Of a stretch of DNA of 64,000 bases, positions 45,822 through 54,598 are shown in pieces (position 1 is the stretch's first letter; the number at the start of each line of letters is the position of its first letter). The position numbers and the translations under genes were made by a program. The stretch is taken from NCBI RefSeq assembly GCF_000718555.1, contig NZ_JOAN01000012.1:1-64000 (forward strand), read 5' to 3'. Under the pieces are notes generated by a model. It made no database searches, was not told the origin of the DNA, and was given only the letters and a program-made list of their open reading frames with translations. Origin of the DNA: Micromonospora chokoriensis. GTDB lineage: Bacteria; Actinomycetota; Actinomycetes; Mycobacteriales; Micromonosporaceae.

Positions 45822-45837
45822 TCGAACACCAGTGCTA
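45822..45837. promoter_or_regulatory. LexA-box-like site 1
   Basis: TCGAACACCAGTGCTA matches the actinobacterial SOS box TCGAAC-4-GTTCGA at 10 of 12 fixed positions. Confidence 0.5.
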
Positions 45838-45854
45838 CCTGACGTACCATTTAT

Positions 45855-45870
45855 CAGAACATCCGTACGA
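45855..45870. promoter_or_regulatory. LexA-box-like site 2
   Basis: CAGAACATCCGTACGA matches the SOS-box consensus at 9 of 12 positions. It is 33 bp from site 1. Confidence 0.45.
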
Positions 45871-45907
45871 CCGGAGTGCTTTTTCACCCCGACACGCCGG
45901 TGAGAGG

Positions 45908-45923
45908 TCGTACAGATGTTTGA
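45908..45923. promoter_or_regulatory. LexA-box-like site 3, over the lexA -35
   Basis: TCGTACAGATGTTTGA matches the SOS-box consensus at 10 of 12 positions and covers the -35 of the predicted lexA promoter, as expected for autorepression. Confidence 0.55.
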
Positions 45924-45946
45924 AAATGACCGATCTCACCTATACG
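45919..45946 (+). promoter_or_regulatory. Promoter of lexA
   Basis: -35 TTTGAA (45919-45924), 16-bp spacer, -10 TATACG (45941-45946). Predicted leader about 70 nt before the GTG at 46022. Confidence 0.5.
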
Positions 45947-46021
45947 GTCATGAACATCGTGGCACCAACCGCACGCACCACGAGCCGACGAGGCACCCAG
46001 CGCCGACCAGGGAGGACGGAC

Positions 46022-46807
46022 GTGACCGAGGACCGGGCCAGCCGGCCGAAGAGCCCGCAGCAGATCACCGAGGCGGGCCCGCCGGCCACCCGACGCCGCA
46101 GCGCCGCGCGCAGCCGGACGGGTCAGCCCGCCGTGCGCCCGGTCACCCCGGTGGTCAGCGCCTTCCCCGACCCGGCGACGGTCGACCTGACCGCCCGCCA
46201 GCGCCGCATCCTGGAATTCATCCGCAACTGGGTGGAGCGACACGGCTACCCGCCGAGCGTCCGGGAGATCGGCGAGGCGGTCGGCCTGGTGTCGCCGTCC
46301 AGCGTCGCCTACCAGCTCAAGGAGCTGGAGAAGAAGGGCTTCCTGCGCCGCGACCCGAACCGGCCGCGCGCGGTGGACGTCCGTGCCCCCAGCGAGGCGA
46401 TCGACGACGAGCTGTCGAGGGCTCAGCGGCCGACCCCGGCGTACGTGCCGATGCTCGGCCGCATCGCCGCCGGTGGCCCGATCCTCGCCGAGCAGGCTGT
46501 GGAGGACATCTTCCCACTCCCCCGCGAGCTGGTGGGTGAGGGCGAGGTCTTCATGCTCCAGGTCAAGGGCGACTCGATGCTCGACGCGGCGATCTGTGAC
46601 GGCGACTGGGTGGTCGTCCGGCAGCAGCCGACCGCCGACTCGGGCGAGATCGTGGCCGCCATGCTCGACGGCGAGGCGACCGTCAAGACCTACCGGCGGC
46701 GCGACGGGCACGTCTGGCTGATGCCACAGAACCCTGCCTTCGACCCGATCCCCGGTGACGACGCCACCATCATGGGCCGGGTCGTGGCGGTGCTACGCCG
46801 GATCTGA
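46022..46807 (+). CDS. lexA: SOS-response repressor LexA
   Basis: A 261-residue repressor that self-cleaves on contact with RecA filaments. The first 50 residues are a Pro/Arg-rich extension; residues about 54-120 are the winged helix ([21 protein letters not shown]) and about 140-261 the S24 peptidase domain. The cleavage site is A150-G151 ([11 protein letters not shown]), the nucleophile S185 (KGDSMLDA) and the general base K222 ([10 protein letters not shown]). The GTG at 46022 follows GGGAGGAC. Three LexA-box-like sites lie upstream. Confidence 0.96.
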   Translation: MTEDRASRPKSPQQITEAGPPATRRRSAARSRTGQPAVRPVTPVVSAFPDPATVDLTARQRRILEFIRNWVERHGYPPSVREIGEAVGLVSPSSVAYQLKELEKKGFLRRDPNRPRAVDVRAPSEAIDDELSRAQRPTPAYVPMLGRIAAGGPILAEQAVEDIFPLPRELVGEGEVFMLQVKGDSMLDAAICDGDWVVVRQQPTADSGEIVAAMLDGEATVKTYRRRDGHVWLMPQNPAFDPIPGDDATIMGRVVAVLRRI

Positions 46808-46880
46808 CCGGTCGGCGGGTGGGTGCCCTGGGTGCTCACCCGTTCCGCTGGTCAGGGGCGGGAGAGCAGCTCAGCGCCGC

Positions 46881-48644
46881 TCAGTAGCGGTCGCCCCGGT
46901 GACCGCGACCGCCCCCGGGATACGGGTCGCCGGGCGCGTCGTCGTCGCGTCGGCGGCCAGGCCGCTGGCCCCGGTAGTCGGGCTCCGGCCCACCACGCCG
47001 GGGCGGTTCCGCTCGACCGGTGCCGGGTTGACCGCCGTCGCCGCCGTACACGCCGCCGCCCTGCGGACGACCACCACCAGCCTGCGGACGACCACCACCA
47101 GCCTGCGGACGACCGCCACCACCTTGCGGACGACCGCCAGCGCCCTGCGGACGACCGCCGCCACTGACCGGGGGACGACCGCCACCACCCTGCGGACGAC
47201 CGCCACCCGCCGGGGGACGACCACCACCCGCCGGGGGACGGCTGCCGCCGCCATACACACCTGCGCCACCGCCGTCCGGCCGTGGCGCACCGTAACCACC
47301 ATCTGCCGCCACCGGTCGGCCGCCACCGCCGTACACGGCGCCACCCGCCGGGGCCGGGCCGCCGCGAGCCGCACCGCCGCCGTAGACCGCCCCGCCAGCC
47401 GGCGCGCCGCCCCCGTAGACACCAGCCCTCCGGTCACCACCGGCCGGCGAGCCGTCGCCGGCTCGGCCGCGCGGGCCGAACGTCTCGCCCTCCGGGCCCG
47501 ATGTGTCGGACGCGTCGTCGGTCGGCGGCCGACGGCGGGCTTGAACGATGCCGAAGATGCCGGCCGCGACCAACAGCAGGCCGATCAGCCCGACCGCCCC
47601 GACCAGGTACGTGATGTCGTCAAGGCCGAGCCCGGCAGTCCAGGAGGACTTGGCGGCGGCCGGCTTTCCGTCATCCTCCGGACCCAGTGGCACGGCGGTA
47701 GAGCTGGACGGCGTGTAACTGAGGATGTCGAGCGGCTCGTCGTCGGTGAACCGACCCGCGTCGGAGACGGTGAGGAAGGACTTCCCGTCCGGGCTGTAGC
47801 TGATCGCCTCACCGAACGGGTCGGCCAACGGCGTCACCCGCGGCTTGCCGGTGGTGAGCGCGCCCAGGATGTCACCACCGGTCACGTCGAACTCGAAGGC
47901 ATCCGCGTAGGTGCGCAGGACCACCCGGGAGCCGTCCGGTGACCGGGACGCGCCAGTGATGGCGACCCGGCCGAACGTGTTGAGCGTGTTCTCCGTCTGC
48001 GTCTTCGGCAAGGCGATCTCGCCGGCCTTCCGCATCGGCACCGGGTCGGTGTCGCCACTCTTCAGCGCCGCCGACGGGGTGTAGATCCCGGCCTTGCCGC
48101 TTGTCACCTTGGTGATGATCAGCGGTTTTCCGTCGTCGCCGATGAGCAGCGCCTCGGCGTCGTGCGGTTTGGCCTCGGGGTAGGCGAGCCGGTGCAGCGT
48201 CGGCGACTTGGCGCCGGTGACCGGCATCGACCAGAGCGCGACGCGGGTGCGGCGTTCCTTCGAGTCGGCGTTGTCACCGATGTCGGCGATCCAGAGGGTC
48301 TTGCCGTCCTTGGAAAGAGCGAGGTCCTCGGTGTCGAACGGGCCCTGCCCCGAGTAGCGGACCGGCTCCTTCGAGATCTTGCACTTGCTGTCCAGGAAGA
48401 AGACCCGCTTGCGCTCCGCGATCTCGGTGCCGTCGTTGATGACGATGAAGCCGCTCTTGGTGGCGACCAGCCCGGACAGCTCCCGTAGGCGCTCATCGGT
48501 GATCGTGCACCGCTTCTGACCGGGATTGGCGGCGGGCGGCCCGGACGACCCGGGGGCGGGAGCCGCCGCAGCGACTCCGGCGAACGCCACGGTTGCCCCG
48601 AGCAGGCCGAGGGCAACCGTGACCGAGGAAACAGCGCGGCGCAT
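46881..48644 (-). CDS. Exported beta-propeller-like protein with membrane anchor and Gly/Pro/Arg-rich repeat tail
   Basis: A 587-residue protein. It has a signal peptide (MRRAVSSVTVALGLLGATVAFAG, cut near AAAA), then about 310 extracellular residues with propeller-like blades (LALSKDGKTLWIADIGDNA, ISYSPDGKSFLTVSDAGRF). A membrane helix follows at about 348-370 (TYLVGAVGLIGLLLVAAG), then a cytosolic low-complexity tail rich in VYGGG and, at about 469-531, repeats of GGGRPQ/GGGRPP. Function unknown; surface sensing or envelope association is only a guess. Confidence 0.8.
   Translation of the reverse strand: MRRAVSSVTVALGLLGATVAFAGVAAAAPAPGSSGPPAANPGQKRCTITDERLRELSGLVATKSGFIVINDGTEIAERKRVFFLDSKCKISKEPVRYSGQGPFDTEDLALSKDGKTLWIADIGDNADSKERRTRVALWSMPVTGAKSPTLHRLAYPEAKPHDAEALLIGDDGKPLIITKVTSGKAGIYTPSAALKSGDTDPVPMRKAGEIALPKTQTENTLNTFGRVAITGASRSPDGSRVVLRTYADAFEFDVTGGDILGALTTGKPRVTPLADPFGEAISYSPDGKSFLTVSDAGRFTDDEPLDILSYTPSSSTAVPLGPEDDGKPAAAKSSWTAGLGLDDITYLVGAVGLIGLLLVAAGIFGIVQARRRPPTDDASDTSGPEGETFGPRGRAGDGSPAGGDRRAGVYGGGAPAGGAVYGGGAARGGPAPAGGAVYGGGGRPVAADGGYGAPRPDGGGAGVYGGGSRPPAGGGRPPAGGGRPQGGGGRPPVSGGGRPQGAGGRPQGGGGRPQAGGGRPQAGGGRPQGGGVYGGDGGQPGTGRAEPPRRGGPEPDYRGQRPGRRRDDDAPGDPYPGGGRGHRGDRY
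47050..47236. repeat. In-frame imperfect 21-bp tandem repeats encoding GGGRPQA-like units
   Basis: The plus strand shows repeated CCTGCGGACGACC units of about 21 bp (with 18- and 24-bp variants) that encode GGGRP(Q/P) on the minus strand. At least two consecutive units are identical at the DNA level, so length variation by slippage is likely. Confidence 0.75.
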
Positions 48645-48694
48645 TCGGCCAGTGTCGCATGCCGCACGTTTCCTGTGGATGACGCCGTGGCCGC

Positions 48695-50152
48695 TCAGGA
48701 CCGGCTGCCGGCCGCCGCCTGCCCCTGGCGCTCGACGTCGAACGCCGCCAGCTCCGCGGCCAACTCCGCACCGACGCGGACGTGCATCAGGGTGCCCTCC
48801 GGCAGGTGCGACGTGCTGAGCACCTCACCCGTACGGTGCACCCGAGCCACCAGGTCGCCCCGGTCGTACGGCAGCACGGCCCGGACCTCCACGGCCGGGC
48901 GCGGCAGTCGCTCCTCGATCGCCGCGCGCAACCCGTCGATGCCCCGCCCGGAGTGCGCGGACACGAAGATCGCGTCCGGCCAGAGCCGCTTGAGTCGCAG
49001 CAGCGTGTCCTCGTCGGCCGCGTCGGTCTTGTTGATCACCAACAGCTCGGGGAGCCGATCCGCGCTCACCTCGGCGAGCACCTCGTGCACCGCCCGGACC
49101 TGCTCCTCCGGATCCGGGTGGGTGCCGTCGACGACGTGCACCACCAGATCCGCCTCCGCGACCTCCTCAAGCGTCGAGCGGAACGCCTCGACGATCTGGT
49201 GCGGCAGGTGCCGGACGAAGCCGACCGTGTCGGAGAGGGTGTAGAGCCGCCCGTCCGACGTGGTGGCCTTGCGGGTCGTCGGGTCCAGTGTGGCGAACAG
49301 CGCGTTCTCCACCAGCACGCCCGCGCCGGTCAGGCGGTTGAGCAGGCTGGACTTGCCGGCGTTGGTGTAGCCGGCGATGGCGACCGCGGGGACGGCGTTG
49401 CGGGAGCGCCGGGAGCGCTTGGTCACGCGTACCGTCTTCATGCTCTTGATCTCGCGACGGAGTCGGGAGATGCGGTGACGAATGCGCCGCTTGTCGGTCT
49501 CCAGCTTGGTCTCACCGGGACCACGTGTGCCCACGCCGCCACCGGCGCCACCGCCGCGACCGCTACCGCCGCTCTGCCGGGACAGCGTCTCGCCCCAACC
49601 GCGAAGCCTCGGCAGCAGATATTGGAGCTGGGCCAGCTCGACCTGCGCCTTACCTTCCCTGCTCTTGGCGTGCTGGGCGAAGATGTCGAGGATCAGCGCC
49701 GTGCGGTCGACGACCTTGACCTTGGTGCGCTGCTCCAGGTTGCGCAGCTGCGACGGGGACAGCTCACCGTCGCAGATGACCGTGTCGGCGCCGGTGGAGA
49801 GCACCACCGCGCCGAGATCGTCGACCTTGCCGCGGCCGATGTAGGTGGCCGGGTCGGGTCGGGTACGGCGTTGAATGAGCCCTTCGAGCACCTGGGAGCC
49901 GGCGGTCTCGGCCAGCGCGGCAAGCTCGGTCAGCGAGTTTTCCGCGTCGGTCACCGTGCCCTCGGTCCAGACGCCCACCAGGACGACCCGCTCCAGCCGC
50001 AGCTGGCGGTATTCCACCTCGGTGACGTCGGTGAGCTCGGTTGACAGGCCCGGGACGCGTCGGAGGGACTGCCGCTCCGACAGCTCCATCTCGCCGGTGG
50101 TGACGTCGTCGAGCTCGTCCTCGACGGGGACAAAGCTCTCCTGGTCTCGCAA
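48695..50152 (-). CDS. hflX: GTPase HflX
   Basis: A 485-residue ribosome-associated GTPase that splits stalled or stressed 70S ribosomes. The N-terminal HflX domain has RTRPDPATYIGRGKVDDL, then the Gly-rich GGSGRGGGAGGGVGTRGPGE loop and a coiled helix, and the G domain has G1 GYTNAGKSSLLNRL, G3 DTVGF and G4 NKTD. I prefer the TTG at 50152 (LRDQESFVPV) because CAGGAGAA lies 6 nt before it and a promoter covers the alternative ATG at 50197. Confidence 0.94.
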   Translation of the reverse strand: MRDQESFVPVEDELDDVTTGEMELSERQSLRRVPGLSTELTDVTEVEYRQLRLERVVLVGVWTEGTVTDAENSLTELAALAETAGSQVLEGLIQRRTRPDPATYIGRGKVDDLGAVVLSTGADTVICDGELSPSQLRNLEQRTKVKVVDRTALILDIFAQHAKSREGKAQVELAQLQYLLPRLRGWGETLSRQSGGSGRGGGAGGGVGTRGPGETKLETDKRRIRHRISRLRREIKSMKTVRVTKRSRRSRNAVPAVAIAGYTNAGKSSLLNRLTGAGVLVENALFATLDPTTRKATTSDGRLYTLSDTVGFVRHLPHQIVEAFRSTLEEVAEADLVVHVVDGTHPDPEEQVRAVHEVLAEVSADRLPELLVINKTDAADEDTLLRLKRLWPDAIFVSAHSGRGIDGLRAAIEERLPRPAVEVRAVLPYDRGDLVARVHRTGEVLSTSHLPEGTLMHVRVGAELAAELAAFDVERQGQAAAGSRS

Positions 50153-50174
50153 GCGGTTCTCCTGTCCGATTTGA

Positions 50175-50204
50175 TAAGTAGAACGTAATCCTGACATGAC
50201 GCAA
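50175..50204 (-). promoter_or_regulatory. Candidate hflX promoter
   Basis: Minus strand: -35 TTGCGT (50204-50199), 18-bp spacer, -10 TACTTA (50180-50175). This overlaps the upstream ATG and supports starting translation at the TTG at 50152. Confidence 0.5.
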
Positions 50205-50335
50205 CGCCGAACGCACCTGCTATATGCCCATGGTGAAGGTCGCCAAAAGCGGGGGCGAATGCTGGCCGGTCGCGACAACCCGGTAGAAATGCGGGCGGCG
50301 GCCGATCGGCCGCACAGCCGTTACGGAGGGATCCC

Positions 50336-51802
50336 GTGGCCATCACCCGACTGCCGAGCGCCGGATTTTCGATCACCATCCGGATCGCCGTGACCGCGGA
50401 CGCCTCCTCGATCGGCCGGCTCACCACCTCCGTCGGTGAGGCCGGGGCGATCGTCACGGCGCTGGACGTGGTGGACTCGGACCCGACCCACGTGATCGTC
50501 GACCTGACCTGTGACACCGCCGACGCCGGTCACGCCGACCAGGTGGTCGAGGCGTTGACCGCGCTGGACGGCGTGGACGTGCGCAAGGTCTCGGACCGGA
50601 CGTTCCTCCTGCACCTGGGCGGCAAGATCGAGGTGACCTCGAAGGTCGCGCTGCGCAACCGCGACGAGCTGTCCCGCGCGTACACCCCGGGGGTGGCCCG
50701 GGTCTGCATGGCGATCGCGGAGAACCCGGCGGACGCCCGGCGACTGACCATCAAGCGCAACACCGTCGCGGTGGTCAGCGACGGCTCAGCGGTGCTCGGC
50801 CTGGGCAACCTCGGCCCCGCCGCGTCGCTGCCGGTGATGGAGGGCAAGGCGGCGCTGTTCAAGCGCTTCGGCGGGGTCGACGCCTGGCCGGTGGTGCTGG
50901 ACACCCAGGACACCGACGAGATCGTGCAGATCGTCAAGGCGATCGCACCGGCGTACGGCGGCATCAACCTGGAGGACATCGCCGCGCCGCGCTGCTTCGA
51001 GATCGAGGCCCGGCTGCGCGAGGCGCTGGACATCCCGGTCTTCCACGACGATCAGCACGGCACCGCGATCTGCGTGCTGGCCGCGCTGACCAACGCGCTG
51101 CGGGTGGTGGGCAAGCGGCTCGAGGACGTCCGGGTGGTCGTCTCCGGCGCCGGCGCGGCCGGTACCGCGATCATGAAGCTGCTGCTGCGCCAGGGCGTCG
51201 GCGACATCATCGCGTACGACCGGCAGGGCGCCCTGCACCGTGGGCTGACCGGGCTCAACTCGGCGTGGCAGTGGCTGGCGGAGAACACCAACAAGGAGAA
51301 CTACGCAGGCGACCTGCCCGGCGCGATCCGGGGCGCCGACGTGTTCATCGGGGTCAGCGCGCCGAACCTGCTCACCGGCGAGGACATCGCGCAGATGGCC
51401 AAGGACTCGATTGTCTTCGCGCTCGCCAACCCGGACCCGGAGGTCGACCCGCGGGAGGCGCGCAAGTACGCCGCCGTGGTCGCCACCGGCCGCTCGGACC
51501 AGCCGAACCAGATCAACAACGTGCTGGCGTTCCCCGGGGTGTTCCGCGGCATGCTGGACGCGCACGCGGAGGAGTTCACCGAGGAGATGGCCCTCGCGGC
51601 GGCTCGGGCCATCGCGGACGTGGTCGGCGAGGAAAAGATCAACCCGACGGTGATCGTGCCGAGCGTCTTCGACTCCCGGGTCGCCCCGGCGGTCGCCGCC
51701 GCCGTCCGCGCCGCCGCGCACAACCCGAGCCCGCTGCCGGCCGCCGACCCCGGCCCGGCAGACCTCCCGGAGATCGCGGCAAACGCCAGCGCCACCCCGT
51801 AA
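50336..51802 (+). CDS. NAD-dependent malic enzyme with N-terminal ACT domain
   Basis: Oxidative decarboxylation of malate to pyruvate, anaplerotic. The 488-residue protein begins with an ACT-like regulatory domain (residues about 12-85, IRIAVTADASSIGRLTTSVG), then the malic N-terminal domain (SRAYTPGVARVC, HDDQHGTA) and the NAD-binding domain with VVVSGAGAAGTAIM and FALANPDPEV. The ACT domain suggests allosteric control by a small ligand. The GTG at 50336 has GGAGGG 5 nt upstream. Palindrome D follows. Confidence 0.93.
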   Translation: MAITRLPSAGFSITIRIAVTADASSIGRLTTSVGEAGAIVTALDVVDSDPTHVIVDLTCDTADAGHADQVVEALTALDGVDVRKVSDRTFLLHLGGKIEVTSKVALRNRDELSRAYTPGVARVCMAIAENPADARRLTIKRNTVAVVSDGSAVLGLGNLGPAASLPVMEGKAALFKRFGGVDAWPVVLDTQDTDEIVQIVKAIAPAYGGINLEDIAAPRCFEIEARLREALDIPVFHDDQHGTAICVLAALTNALRVVGKRLEDVRVVVSGAGAAGTAIMKLLLRQGVGDIIAYDRQGALHRGLTGLNSAWQWLAENTNKENYAGDLPGAIRGADVFIGVSAPNLLTGEDIAQMAKDSIVFALANPDPEVDPREARKYAAVVATGRSDQPNQINNVLAFPGVFRGMLDAHAEEFTEEMALAAARAIADVVGEEKINPTVIVPSVFDSRVAPAVAAAVRAAAHNPSPLPAADPGPADLPEIAANASATP

Positions 51803-51836
51803 CCCCCCCCCCGGCCCGCCCCGCCCACCTGACCCC

Positions 51837-51896
51837 GTTGATCAAGAGGTTTGCGTCAGGAGCAGCACGAATCCTGACGCAAACCTCTTGATCAAC
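51837..51896. repeat. GATC-bounded intergenic palindrome (D), perfect 25-bp arms
   Basis: Arms 51837-51861 and 51872-51896 are perfectly complementary (25 bp, GTTGATCAAGAGG core) with a 10-nt loop. It lies between the convergent malic enzyme and dapF genes. There is no T-tract outside the stem. Confidence 0.85.
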
Positions 51897-51907
51897 ATGG
51901 TGAGGGC

Positions 51908-52753
51908 TTAGGGGTGCAGGGTGGAGAGGTCGACCTCGCCGGTTGCTACTAGGACGGCGGGGCCGGAGAGCCAGCAGGAGGTCTCGGTGACCGTGACCGT
52001 CAGGCGGCCGCCGGGGACGTCGACGGCGACCACTCCGGTGTCCCGTCCGGCGTCGCGCAGGGCCACCGCACCCACCGCACAGGCACCGGTGCCGCAGGAC
52101 AGGGTCTCGGCGCTGCCGCGCTCGTAGACCCGCATCAGGCTGTGCACGTCGGTGCCGTCGACCGGGTCGCCGGCCACGATGAACTCCACGTTCACCCCGC
52201 TCGGAAAGACCGTCGGGTCGAACCCGGGCGCGACGGTCAGGTCCAGCGCCGACAGCTCCACGCCGGCCGGTAGGACGCACACCAGGTGCGGGTTGCCGAT
52301 GTCCACCACCGCACCGGTCAGGGTCAGCTCGCCGAGGGTGGCGGCCGAGTTGTCGTACACCTGAGGTCGGCGCATCTCGACGGACACGGCGTCGCCCTCG
52401 ACCAGCGCGCGCACGACGCCGGCCCGGGTGGCCACCGGCAGCGCCGCGCCGGCCGGCGTGGCCAACCCGGTGTCGAGCAGGTAGCGCACGAAGACCCGGG
52501 CGCCGTTGCCGCACATCTCGGCGAACGAGCCGTCGGAGTTCCAGTAGTCCATGAACCACTCGGCCTCGCCGGCCAGCCCGGCGCCGTCCGGATGCTTGGC
52601 CGCGCGGACCACCCGCAGCACGCCGTCCGCGCCGATGCCCCGACGTCTGTCGCAGAGCGCCGCGACCAGCTCCGGGGTCAAGTCGAGCTGACCGTCCGGG
52701 TCGGGAAGGAGGACGAAGTCGTTGCCGGTGCCGTGGCCCTTGGTGAACTCCAC
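51908..52753 (-). CDS. dapF: Diaminopimelate epimerase
   Basis: Converts LL- to meso-diaminopimelate for lysine and peptidoglycan synthesis. The 281-residue PLP-independent racemase has the two catalytic Cys in MCGNGARVF and SCGTGACAV, plus the N-terminal GTGNDFVLL substrate motif. GTG start. It ends a compact minus-strand operon (dioxygenase-like gene, miaA, dapF), 7 nt after miaA. Confidence 0.96.
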   Translation of the reverse strand: MEFTKGHGTGNDFVLLPDPDGQLDLTPELVAALCDRRRGIGADGVLRVVRAAKHPDGAGLAGEAEWFMDYWNSDGSFAEMCGNGARVFVRYLLDTGLATPAGAALPVATRAGVVRALVEGDAVSVEMRRPQVYDNSAATLGELTLTGAVVDIGNPHLVCVLPAGVELSALDLTVAPGFDPTVFPSGVNVEFIVAGDPVDGTDVHSLMRVYERGSAETLSCGTGACAVGAVALRDAGRDTGVVAVDVPGGRLTVTVTETSCWLSGPAVLVATGEVDLSTLHP

Positions 52754-52760
52754 CGCCCCA

Positions 52761-53684
52761 TTATCGCGTCTCGGCCGGCACCAGACGCAGGGCGGCCCCG
52801 ATCAGGTCCGGGGTCGCCGAGTCCAGCCAGTGGATCCGGGGGTCGCGGCGGAACCAGGACCGCTGCCGGCGCACGAAGCGCCGGGTGGCCCGGACCGTCT
52901 CGTCGTGCGCCTGCGGCTCGGTCAACTCACCGGCGAGCATGCGCAACACCTGCTGGTAGCCCAGCGCCCGACTCGCCGTACGCCCCTCGGGCAGCCCGTG
53001 TGCGACCAACTTGCGGGTCTCCGGCACCAGGCCGTCGGCCCACATCCGGTCCACCCGCAGCGCGATCCGCTCGTCCAGCAGGCCGGTGTCCAGGTCGACG
53101 CCGAGCTGCACCGACGGGTAGTACGGCGTGGGCTGCGGCAGCGAGGCGGCGAACGGCGCGCCAGTGAGCTCGATCACCTCCAAGGCCCGCACGATCCGTC
53201 GACCGTTGCCGGGCAGGATGCTCTCGGCGGCGACCGGGTCGGCGGCGCGCAGCCGCGCGTACAGCGGGGCCGGGCCGACCTCGGCCAACTCCTGTTCCAG
53301 CCGCTCCCGCAACGCCGCGTCGGTGCCGGGGAACTCGAAGTGCTCCAGCACCGCCCGCACATACAGCCCGGACCCACCGACCAGCAGCGGCACCCGCCCC
53401 CGGGACAGGATGTCGTCGACCGCCGCGCGGGCCAGCCGCTGGTACTCCGCGACGCTCGCCGGCTCGGTGACCTCCCAGATGTCCAGCAGGTGGTGGGGCA
53501 CCCCGTCCCGCTCGGCGAGGGTCAGCTTGGCGGTGCCGATGTCCATGCCCCGGTAGAGCTGCATCGAGTCGGCGTTGACCACCTCCCCGTCGAGAGCGTG
53601 CGCCAACGCGATGCTCAGCGCCGACTTACCGGCCGCGGTCGGGCCGACCACCGCGACGACCGTGCCGGCTCCGTCGCTTGTCAC
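52761..53684 (-). CDS. miaA: tRNA dimethylallyltransferase
   Basis: Adds the dimethylallyl group to N6 of A37 in tRNAs reading UNN codons. The 307-residue protein has the P-loop GPTAAGKSALSIALA, the DSMQLYRGMDIGTAK motif, the HHLLDIWE motif and the Arg-rich RRFVRRQRSWFRRDP. The GTG at 53684 overlaps the stop of the upstream dioxygenase-like gene by 4 nt. MiaB, encoded at 59461, methylthiolates the product. Confidence 0.95.
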   Translation of the reverse strand: MTSDGAGTVVAVVGPTAAGKSALSIALAHALDGEVVNADSMQLYRGMDIGTAKLTLAERDGVPHHLLDIWEVTEPASVAEYQRLARAAVDDILSRGRVPLLVGGSGLYVRAVLEHFEFPGTDAALRERLEQELAEVGPAPLYARLRAADPVAAESILPGNGRRIVRALEVIELTGAPFAASLPQPTPYYPSVQLGVDLDTGLLDERIALRVDRMWADGLVPETRKLVAHGLPEGRTASRALGYQQVLRMLAGELTEPQAHDETVRATRRFVRRQRSWFRRDPRIHWLDSATPDLIGAALRLVPAETR

Positions 53685-54397
53685 ACCCGCTCCCAGGACG
53701 CCACGAAGTAGGCCACACCGTAGGGGGCGGTGTCGTGCAACAGCTCGCCGCGCCACCCTCCGCCGGCCGCCCGGGCCGCGCCGGCGAGCACCTGCCAGGA
53801 GGCGCGACCGGCGGCCTTCAGCTCCGCCGACACCACCGGGTCGAGGTCGAGCAGGACGTCCAGGTCCGCGTCGGCAAGCGCCGCGGCAACCCGCTGGTCG
53901 TACGGCAGAGCGCGCGCGTCGTCGTACCCGGGAGCTTTCTCACCCCGGCAGGCCGACCCGTCCCCGAGCACCAGCAGCGCCACCCGGTCACCCGCGGCGT
54001 CGACCCCGTCCGCGAGCGCGGCCAACTCGGCCGGGCCGGCGTCGGCTGCCACCTGCACGGCCGACACCGGCGCAATCGTCTCGTGCCGGGCCAGCAACCA
54101 CGCGCCGATGGTCAGGCTCAGCGGCAGCACAGCGCCCCGGTCCGGTTGGCCGGGGACCAGCGGCACGTCCAGGTCGACACCCCACGGCTGGAGGGAACCG
54201 GTCGCCGGGGTGCTGATCGGGCCGGTCACCGGGCCGGTGCCCAGCAGCACCACAATGTCCGGTTCGGCGGCCAGCAGCCGGCGTACGGAGGTGTCACAGG
54301 CCGCCCGTAGCTCGTCCAGCTCCGGGGCCGCGGAGCCGGCCACCTCGGGCACGAGCAGGGGCGGATGCGGGCAGACGGAAGCAGCGACCAGTGGCAC
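53681..54397 (-). CDS. Class III extradiol dioxygenase-like (LigB/MEMO-fold) protein
   Basis: A 238-residue protein that starts VPLVAASVCPHPPLLVPEV, the PHPP motif of the LigB/MEMO fold, and includes LLVLGDGSACRGEKAPGY. Some metal-ligand His residues of true dioxygenases seem to be missing, so activity is uncertain. The same gene precedes miaA in mycobacteria. GTG 54397 is chosen because the PHPP motif normally lies within the first dozen residues. Confidence 0.87.
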   Translation of the reverse strand: MPLVAASVCPHPPLLVPEVAGSAAPELDELRAACDTSVRRLLAAEPDIVVLLGTGPVTGPISTPATGSLQPWGVDLDVPLVPGQPDRGAVLPLSLTIGAWLLARHETIAPVSAVQVAADAGPAELAALADGVDAAGDRVALLVLGDGSACRGEKAPGYDDARALPYDQRVAAALADADLDVLLDLDPVVSAELKAAGRASWQVLAGAARAAGGGWRGELLHDTAPYGVAYFVASWERV

Positions 54398-54598
54398 CCG
54401 TTCACCGTAGCGGGAATCCCCGGTGCGTCTCCGAGCCGATCCGGTCATTCGGCCCCTAGGACACCGTATGGTCACGGTCGGCGATAGGCGCTCGACGCGG
54501 ACCGGGTCGGACCTGTGACAATGCCGGAAGCAACTTAGCTGCGCCGTGGCGGCGACGGGGGATCGATCCCTCGACGCCGGGAGAACGAGGATGGGCAC

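Larger units (their letters stand above)
45483..46021. other. Divergent regulatory region between nrdR and lexA (539 bp)
   Basis: The region holds the nrdR promoter with its NrdR box, the lexA promoter and three LexA-box-like sites, listed separately. I looked for a cobalamin riboswitch and saw no B12-box-like core here. The cell-division hydrolase gene that mycobacteria carry between nrdR and lexA is absent. Confidence 0.6.

Noticed and set aside
45483..46021. Cobalamin riboswitch for nrdJ
   Set aside because: I looked in the nrdR leader for a B12-box core and the conserved junction and found nothing; the operon instead has a NrdR-box candidate.
47050..47236. Regular repeats resembling a CRISPR array
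   Set aside because: Repeats are in frame, of variable 18-24 bp unit length, without unique spacers, and encode GGGRPQ in a real protein.
50153..50278. Longer HflX N-terminus starting at 50197 or 50278
   Set aside because: These extensions cover a probable promoter and lack ribosome binding sites; the TTG at 50152 has CAGGAGAA in place.
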